From: an uncultured Erysipelotrichaceae bacterium
GTDB taxonomy: Bacteria > Bacillota_I > Bacilli_A > RFN20 > CAG-826
DNA: 60,120 nt
Direction of reading: 5' to 3'
Assembly: GCA_900316365.1 (NCBI GenBank)
Contig: ONCO01000012.1
Span: 1-60,120, forward strand
In this document: positions 54,635 through 60,120 of the stretch, in pieces
Layout of the letters: each line of letters begins with the position of its first letter
Position numbering within the stretch: the stretch's first letter is position 1
Notes under the pieces: model-generated
What the model was told of the DNA's origin: nothing
What the model saw: only the letters and a program-made list of their open reading frames with translations
The model's database searches: none
Program-made: the position numbers and the translations under genes

Positions 54635-56314
54635 ATGCTGAGTCAAAAAGAGAAAATTCAGTTAGAAGAGCATCAGCTCTATGAGGATATCTCCTCGGTC
54701 GAGGAACTCCGTAAGCAGGAAGTTCTCGAGTCCGGCGAAAAAACCAACAGCTCCAAAGCCGTTGGCCTCGTCTATTTGCTTATTGCTGGCTTATTTATCG
54801 CTATCTGCGTCTTCCTCGTCGTCTTGGGCGAGACCAGCAATGAAGACTATATGGCCGCCGTCGCTTCGAGGGCTGCTTTAAGCAGCGGCGCTTTGACGAG
54901 CGAAGAAGTCGCCGCCTATGTCGCTGAAGGCGCCCCGAGCATGCTTCACACCTTGCTCCTCGCCATCTTTGGTTTCTTGGGCCTCCTTTCCGCCGTCTTT
55001 GGCTTCGTTGCTTTCTTCGGCAAAGGCCATAAGGATGTTCGCGCCACCCGCGATGAATATGCCCCATCTTTCGTCCCAGAGGGCGAATTTACCTTAAGCT
55101 CCGATGAGCCTCTTCTCGGCGCTAATAGAGCCAAGATCAAGAGCATCAAGAATGATGGCGCCAAGCGTCAATACACCGATAAGCGCAAAGCCCAGAGGAT
55201 CCTTGATCCATCCATTACCTTCGAGGCCTTGAAGAAATCCTTGATGGTTTCTTTTGCAAGACATAGCTTCGACATGAATGATCAGGCGGCCGAGAAACTT
55301 ATCGCCGCGATCTCTTATTCCCGAATCATCTTCCTTAAAGGCGTTAAAGCCGAAGATAGGAAAGACTATTTCGACGCCCTTATCGAGAGCTTTCAGATGC
55401 AGGGTCATTTCGCCGATGCCAGCAAGACCTTTGACGATATCCTTGGCTCTGTTTCCTTGCTCCCGGAAAAGAAGAAATCATTCCTCCTTGGCGTAAGTGG
55501 TTTATATGCCCAGAACGCCAAAGATTATTTCTCCACCCACATGAATGCTCTCGATGACCCATCCGAGGACCATGTCTATAGCGATGGCACCCTCATCTCG
55601 ATGAACCTCATGATCGTCTGCTTCTTGGACGAATCCGATGATGCGAAGGGCATTGATCCCGCTCTTCTTGTCCATAACGCTTACCTTAAGCTCGCCTTGC
55701 CGCGCCTTGACCAGCCGTTCATGGGCGATGCTTATTCAATCCGCGCGACCAGCGACGAGATCCGTTATTTGGCCAGCAAAGCCACGGCCGTCCATTATTT
55801 CTCCGAGACCAAGCTTTCCTCTTACGACGTTGTCGTCGAAAGCGCGGCCAAGTTCGGCTATCGCCTGCCTAATGACGTTGAGAACGGCATGGAGAGAATC
55901 GCCGCCGTCCTTCTTAATTACGGCATGGAGGAAGACCGCGTCTCCGCCTTCATCATCACCACCTGCCTCCTTCCATATATCCTTTCTGCCTATGACGATA
56001 AGACTTTGGCTGCGGAAGGCTCCTTCAACGAAGCCCTCAGCCGCGAATTCGTCTCTAACGTCGAGCAGATGGAGATCAAGGAATTCCGCGCTTCTTATAT
56101 AAATAAAGAAATAAGCAAGAAGGCCGAAGAACCTCTTGAGCAAGAAACTCCGGCGGAAGAAGAATCTCCAGTAGAAGAAGCTCCTGCGCCTGAAAATAAG
56201 GAAGAAGAACCTGCTCCAAAAGAAGAAAAAGCCGAAGAAGTAGTTGAAGAACCTGCCAAAAAGGAAAAGAAAGCTGCTTCTAATGAAGATGACGTTAAGG
56301 TAGTGGAGGAATGA
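54635..56314 (+). CDS. Membrane protein resembling a Walker-A-less paralogue of the operon's AAA+ ATPases
   Basis: A 559-residue protein with two helices (about 46-68 and 107-130), a soluble core and an acidic Glu/Pro/Lys tail (about 492-559). The core lines up by eye with the McrB-like ATPases downstream: DPSITFEALKKS here against DPSLTLESLCDD there, then ISYSRIIFLKG against LSASHTMILQG. Where the ATPases have the Walker A SGTGKTS, this protein has KAEDRKD (from residue 236), so nucleotide binding is not expected. The C-terminal helical part also matches loosely. I infer a pseudo-ATPase subunit. Membrane topology is the same as in the ATPases. Its stop overlaps the next start (ATGA). Confidence 0.68.
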   Translation: MLSQKEKIQLEEHQLYEDISSVEELRKQEVLESGEKTNSSKAVGLVYLLIAGLFIAICVFLVVLGETSNEDYMAAVASRAALSSGALTSEEVAAYVAEGAPSMLHTLLLAIFGFLGLLSAVFGFVAFFGKGHKDVRATRDEYAPSFVPEGEFTLSSDEPLLGANRAKIKSIKNDGAKRQYTDKRKAQRILDPSITFEALKKSLMVSFARHSFDMNDQAAEKLIAAISYSRIIFLKGVKAEDRKDYFDALIESFQMQGHFADASKTFDDILGSVSLLPEKKKSFLLGVSGLYAQNAKDYFSTHMNALDDPSEDHVYSDGTLISMNLMIVCFLDESDDAKGIDPALLVHNAYLKLALPRLDQPFMGDAYSIRATSDEIRYLASKATAVHYFSETKLSSYDVVVESAAKFGYRLPNDVENGMERIAAVLLNYGMEEDRVSAFIITTCLLPYILSAYDDKTLAAEGSFNEALSREFVSNVEQMEIKEFRASYINKEISKKAEEPLEQETPAEEESPVEEAPAPENKEEEPAPKEEKAEEVVEEPAKKEKKAASNEDDVKVVEE

Positions 56315-57611
56315 AAATGACCGTTTTCGAAGACAGTTTCAACTTCCTAAGCTTCCTGACTGACTATTGGGCCATCTGTGTCTATGTTATCGTCATTTTC
56401 CTCGCGTCCATCGTCTTGTCTCTTATCTTCCTCTTCATGGATATCAGCAAGAAGAATGTCGGAAGCTCTTCCGGAACCGCCTACTTCTATCCAGGCGCTT
56501 TCGATCCAGCCCATCCTTTCGCTAATAGCGCCCCAGCGCCTAAAGCCGATAAGAAGGACGGCGATGAAGTTTTAGAGCATCATCGCTTCCCGACCCTCTC
56601 CGCCTACGACGACGCCCACCCTGCCTTCGAGCAGATCGAGCGCGACCCATCCCTCACCTTGGAGTCCCTCTGCGACGATTTCCGCGACTTCTGCGCCTCC
56701 GAGCGAGGACTCTATTACTCCAAGAGGGACATCAGAACATTCATCTCCGCGCTTTCCGCCTCCCACACGATGATCCTCCAGGGCATGTCCGGCACGGGCA
56801 AGACCTCCTTGCCTGTCGCCTTCGGCGTCTACATCGGCTCGTCCACCGACGTCGTCCCGGTCCAGCCGACCTGGAAGGAGAGGTCCGACGTCCTCGGCTA
56901 CTACAACGAGATTCCGCCGGCGGCACCGACGCGGTCAAGCTCATCGTCCTCGACGAGGCCAACATCGCGCGCGTCGAGTACTACTTCGCCGAGTTCCTCT
57001 CCCTCCTCGAATTGCCAGACCCGTCGAGGAGGAGGGTGCCAGCCGCCCCGAGCGGCATGGCCGGAGACCCGCGAAGAATGGACGGGGGCTCCATATTGCT
57101 CCCCGAGAACGCGTTCTTCGTCCTCACCGCGAACAACGACGACTCCACCTTCGCCTTCTCCGACAAGGTCTACGACCGCGCCTCGGTCATGGACCTCGAC
57201 TCCCGCGCCGAGCCTTTCGACGCGCCGAGGAAACCGGCGGCCCGCTTGGGCTGGCCGCAGCTCTCCAAGATGTTCGACGAGGCCGCGGCGAGGTACAGCC
57301 TCACCGGCAGGGATCTGAGGAGGGTGTCAAGGATCGACGCCTGGCTGAGGGAGAACCTCGGCTTGAGCTTCGGCAACCGTATCCTTTTGCAGATGCGCAG
57401 GTTCGTCCCGGCGTTCGTCGCCTGCGGCGGCACCGCCGAGGAGGCCCTCGACCTCCTTTTGGCGAGGAAGGTATTGAGGAAGCTCTCGGCCGCCAACCCG
57501 GTCGTCGTCAGATCGAAGGCCCCGGAGCTCCTGTCGCTGCTCTCCGCCGTGTTCGGCGAGGGCAACGCCCCGGTCTGCGAGTCTGCAGTTAAGAGGTACG
57601 TTGAAGGTTAA
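56311..57611 (+). pseudogene. Membrane-anchored McrB-like AAA+ ATPase, frameshifted
   Basis: First frame: residues 1-202 hold an N-terminal membrane helix (about 20-45), a Pro/Ala-rich linker, and Walker A GMSGTGKTS from residue 158, followed by VQPTWKERSDVLGYYNE. The frame then breaks near 56915: the correct protein goes on in another frame from 56919 (AVKLIVLDEANIARVEYYF = Walker B; then LTANNDDSTFAFSDKVYDRA) to the stop at 57611. The jump also skips about 20 residues that McrB-like proteins have between these blocks. So a small deletion of 3n+1 bases, or an assembly error in a repeated region, has broken the gene. If read as is, the first frame ends at 57318 with a Ser/Arg-rich nonsense tail. 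The local GC is higher than in the flanks. Confidence 0.8.
56581..56910 (+). repeat. Near-identical 330-bp segment, copy 1
   Basis: This part of the first McrB-like gene is repeated at 59791-60120 without gaps, with 12 differences by eye. It starts at the codons for HRFPTLSAYDD and runs through Walker A to the GYYNE block. The copy probably continues beyond the window. Confidence 0.95.
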
Positions 57612-57625
57612 TTTAGAGAAAAGTT

Positions 57626-59281
57626 ATGGCAAACCAATTCACCCCGACATATGTTGCGTTGAAGAACCTGAAGAAGGCCATGCGGAAGAATCCGTCTTTT
57701 TCCTCGCAGCTTATGTCGATCACCAGGGCTGAGAAAAGCGAGGAGGAACTCTCCGCCTTCTCCACGGTTTGCATCATCGATAACGACTGGATCGACATGG
57801 TCGAGAAGAAGATGCAGTTCTTAATCGGCGCCGTTGAGGAAGAAAGGCAGTTCGTCAAGAGCGAGGGCGATGTCCTCCCGATCGAACGCGTCCGTTCCGT
57901 CGGCAAAGATTCCATCGTCGATTTGGCCAAGCATTCCAACTACCTTACCCATACTCCGACCAGCACGATGGGCAAAGTCATCCCTGATAAGCTCCTCGTC
58001 TCCCGCAAGGAAAGCGATTATTCCGTCTACGAAAACCGCTTCCTTTATACCGCTCTCGTCTATATCAGCGAATTCCTTGAGCTCCGCTTAAACGAGATCA
58101 TGGCCATCACCGGCAGATATAACGCCCAGAGCATCTTCAACAAGAAAGTCGTCACCTCCAACAGCACGATCGAATTCGAGCTTCGCCTTAAGGAAGCTAG
58201 GAATAAGACCGGCGGTAGCGACGCCGGCGAAAGCGCCGAGGCGGTCAGAAGGCTCACCGAAGCCCTTTCGACGACCAGAATGCTTCTCTCTACCCCGCTT
58301 ATGAAGGCGGTCTCCGCCTCCCCGATGGTCAGGATTCCGGTCACTAAGACCAACGTCATCAAATTCGATACCAATTTCCGCGAGACCCTCGCCCTCTTTG
58401 AATATCTCCATTCCTATACCGGCAAGGGATATCGCACCGAAGAGAAGAAGGTCTATATCTCCCCGTTCTTAAAAACCACCGCGGAAGAAGAATTCGCCAT
58501 GCTCCTCCATCTGGATTCTTTCATCACCTATACCTATGCGACCGGCATGGATAGAGAATTCATTGCCTTAGAAAAGGAAGAGGAGGAAAAGGCGGAGAAG
58601 GCTAAAGCGGAAGCCCTCGAAAGAGAAATCGCGAGGGTTAAGCGCGAACTTAATGGCGCATCCGAAGGCGTGGAGAAATACATACTTATGTTAGAAGAGA
58701 ACCGCGCGAACCTTGAGAAAGAGATCCAGGACAAGAACATCGAGATCACTACCTTAAAGCAGGCAAGGGATGAGAACGTCCGCCGTTTGTCCCGTCAGTT
58801 TGACTATGACTTGGCGCAGCATGAGAAGACCTTCACCGACCAGATCGAAGAGGCCGATCGCCGTAAGAAGCAATATGACGATGAATTCGCCAAGAAGAAC
58901 GCCGAATTCGAGGCTTTGAAAGCCGAGCAATTAGCCGCCATCGAAGCGCAGAAAAAAGAAGCCGCCGAAGAGATCGAGAAGATGCGTAAAGCCTTCGAAG
59001 AGAAAGAGGCAGACTTAAAGAAGTCCATTGAGGAGAAAGACGCCGAGATCGACGAACTCAATGGCCGCCTTATCGCCAGAGACGGCGGTAATAAAGATAA
59101 AGACTATACCGAGAAGGAATCCTTCGAAGCTTTGGAAAGGCAGAAGAAGGCCTTCGACCGTTATTTCAATAAGCAGTGGTCTTTGACCAAAAAGAGAATC
59201 CGCCGCGAAGCCTTCTCCGCCAAAGAGGCGGAAGAAGAGTCGAACGATGAGCCTATCGAGAAAGAGGGTGAGTCCGAATGA
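57626..59281 (+). CDS. Coiled-coil protein with DUF2357-like ENRF motif, partner of McrB-like ATPases
   Basis: A 551-residue soluble protein. Residues about 1-300 are globular and include SDYSVYENRFLYTALVYI (about 131-148) and KTNVIKFDTNFRETLALFEYL (about 247-267). Both blocks recall DUF2357 proteins, which pair with McrB-type ATPases and often carry a nuclease. Here no PD-(D/E)xK signature is visible. Instead a long coiled coil follows (about 312-500), then a short acidic end. It lies between the two ATPase genes and overlaps the second by 4 bp (ATGA). The family link is from memory and should be tested by profile search. Confidence 0.65.
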   Translation: MANQFTPTYVALKNLKKAMRKNPSFSSQLMSITRAEKSEEELSAFSTVCIIDNDWIDMVEKKMQFLIGAVEEERQFVKSEGDVLPIERVRSVGKDSIVDLAKHSNYLTHTPTSTMGKVIPDKLLVSRKESDYSVYENRFLYTALVYISEFLELRLNEIMAITGRYNAQSIFNKKVVTSNSTIEFELRLKEARNKTGGSDAGESAEAVRRLTEALSTTRMLLSTPLMKAVSASPMVRIPVTKTNVIKFDTNFRETLALFEYLHSYTGKGYRTEEKKVYISPFLKTTAEEEFAMLLHLDSFITYTYATGMDREFIALEKEEEEKAEKAKAEALEREIARVKRELNGASEGVEKYILMLEENRANLEKEIQDKNIEITTLKQARDENVRRLSRQFDYDLAQHEKTFTDQIEEADRRKKQYDDEFAKKNAEFEALKAEQLAAIEAQKKEAAEEIEKMRKAFEEKEADLKKSIEEKDAEIDELNGRLIARDGGNKDKDYTEKESFEALERQKKAFDRYFNKQWSLTKKRIRREAFSAKEAEEESNDEPIEKEGESE

Positions 59282-60120
59282 CAGACAAGGAAGTAAGAGC
59301 CAGCAATAAGCGTGTCCTTGGCTTTGCCATCGCGTGTTTCGTGTGCATTTCCCTCATTGGTGGATGTGGTTTCTTGCTCATTTTCGCAATCACCCATAGC
59401 TATGGTGGCGATATCTCCATTTTGGTTGAGGAGCATCCGCGTATCACCGTCATCGCCGCCGCGGCCGCTTTGATGATCATCGTCCTCTTCATCGGCTTGA
59501 TCTTCTATATCAAAGGTTTGATTGCCGATAACGCCATTGCGAATAAAGCTGCCAAAGAGAGATATCAAAAGGCCAAGCGTTCTGCCCAAAGGGCTTGCAA
59601 GCGCAATGGCGTTAGATTCAACCTTTCGGCCTTCAACAAGAAATACCGCGCCATGTTAGAGAAAGAGAAGAAGGATAAAGGGGATGGCATTGAGGAATAC
59701 CCAGATGGTCCACTCTCTTTCGTCCCGTCTTTCGGCGCGCCTGCTAAAGAAATCAAAAAGAAAGAAGGAGAAGAGGTGGAGACCGAGCACCATCGCTTCC
59801 CGACCCTCTCCGCCTACGACGACGCCCACCCCGCCTTCGAGCAGATCGAGCGCGACCCATCCCTCACCTTGGAGTCCCTCTGCGACGATTTCCGCGACTT
59901 CTGCGCCTCCGAGCGAGGGCTCTATTACTCAAAGAGGGATATCAGGACGTTCATCTCCGCGCTTTCCGCCTCCCACACGATGATCCTCCAGGGCATGTCC
60001 GGCACAGGTAAGACGTCGCTCCCTGTCGCCTTCGGCGTCTACATCGGCTCGTCCACCGACGTCGTCCCGGTCCAGCCGACCTGGAAGGAGAGGTCCGACG
60101 TCCTCGGCTACTACAACGAG
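59278..60120 (+). CDS. Second membrane-anchored McrB-like AAA+ ATPase (runs off right edge)
   Basis: The first 281 codons of a gene with no stop in the window. Two membrane helices (about 13-38 and 53-80) and a basic linker lead to the same HRFPTLSAYDD...Walker A (GMSGTGKTS from residue 239)...GYYNE module as in the first copy. The N-terminal region is different from that of the first copy, so only the ATPase part is shared. The ATG overlaps the stop of the coiled-coil gene. Intact as far as seen, so it may be the working ATPase of the operon. Confidence 0.88.
   Translation, partial: MTDKEVRASNKRVLGFAIACFVCISLIGGCGFLLIFAITHSYGGDISILVEEHPRITVIAAAAALMIIVLFIGLIFYIKGLIADNAIANKAAKERYQKAKRSAQRACKRNGVRFNLSAFNKKYRAMLEKEKKDKGDGIEEYPDGPLSFVPSFGAPAKEIKKKEGEEVETEHHRFPTLSAYDDAHPAFEQIERDPSLTLESLCDDFRDFCASERGLYYSKRDIRTFISALSASHTMILQGMSGTGKTSLPVAFGVYIGSSTDVVPVQPTWKERSDVLGYYNE
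59791..60120 (+). repeat. Near-identical 330-bp segment, copy 2
   Basis: Second copy of the ATPase segment at 56581-56910, offset by 3210 bp and cut by the window edge. All 12 differences are in synonymous codon positions (for example gga/ggg, tcc/tca, acg/aca, ttg/ctc). Confidence 0.95.

Noticed and set aside
56905..56960. Programmed ribosomal frameshift in the ATPase gene
   Set aside because: No slippery heptamer or stimulatory structure is apparent, and about 20 expected residues are missing, which slippage does not explain.
57012..57611. Stand-alone 199-codon gene starting at a TTG
   Set aside because: The frame is open upstream through Walker B and is plainly the second half of the broken ATPase.
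1..60120. TGA read as tryptophan (mycoplasma code)
   Set aside because: Trp is encoded by TGG throughout, and TGA ends carB, pyrK and other full-length genes at the expected place.

Overview
The window reads as chromosome of an uncultured, gut-type member of the Bacilli close to the Mollicutes/RF39 or Acholeplasma side of that group. The basis is low to moderate GC near 50 %, many Gram-positive type II lipoproteins, OppD and OppF subunits with large insertions as in mycoplasmas, a Bacillota-type pyrimidine operon with pyrK and class 1B pyrD, and a DUF4256 protein. TGA is used as stop (carB, pyrK, pyrF partner genes), so the code is standard bacterial. The taxon is inference, not proof.

Layout. 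(1) 1-18720, minus strand: one long import locus. Read in transcription order it is a lipoprotein, OppA, a hairpin, OppB, OppC, OppD, OppF, a DUF3899-like membrane protein, two secreted M6-type metallopeptidase lipoproteins, then two more lipoproteins. It looks like an extracellular protein-degradation and peptide-uptake unit. The very start of a transposase-like gene leaves the left edge. (2) 18868-19050: promoter, tRNA-Leu(CAA) and terminator. (3) 19350-22541, plus: secreted protein, two membrane proteins (one FtsX-like permease) and an ABC ATPase. (4) 22578-23911: HTH plus DUF3990-like ADP-ribosyltransferase-fold protein with a small partner, a probable toxin-antitoxin pair, bracketed by two copies of a 43-bp palindromic repeat. 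(5) 23967-33477: the full de novo UMP operon pyrB-pyrC-carA-carB-pyrK-pyrD-pyrF-pyrE. (6) 33694-39438: a damaged Fic-like gene (minus), a LytTR response regulator with AgrC-like kinase, and a membrane-anchored domain-permuted GH3 glycosidase. (7) 39503-43067, minus: guanine deaminase, HAD phosphatase, MATE exporter. (8) 43326-50497, plus: HGSNAT-like acyltransferase with an adenylate-forming ligase, a CE6-type esterase lipoprotein, an unknown membrane protein, Tex, and remnants of dead genes. (9) 50565-51893, minus: phosphoesterase and DUF4256.

(10) 52081-60120 (runs off the right edge), plus: the most unusual region. Behind a structured leader lie four unknown membrane proteins, then a membrane-anchored McrB-like AAA+ ATPase (frameshifted here), a coiled-coil protein with a DUF2357-like ENRF motif, and a second membrane-anchored McrB-like ATPase. 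The fourth membrane protein looks like a catalytically dead paralogue of the ATPases. The two ATPase genes share 330 bp that differ at 12 positions, all synonymous. I propose a membrane-tethered relative of McrBC, with no visible nuclease in the window, as the candidate undescribed system.
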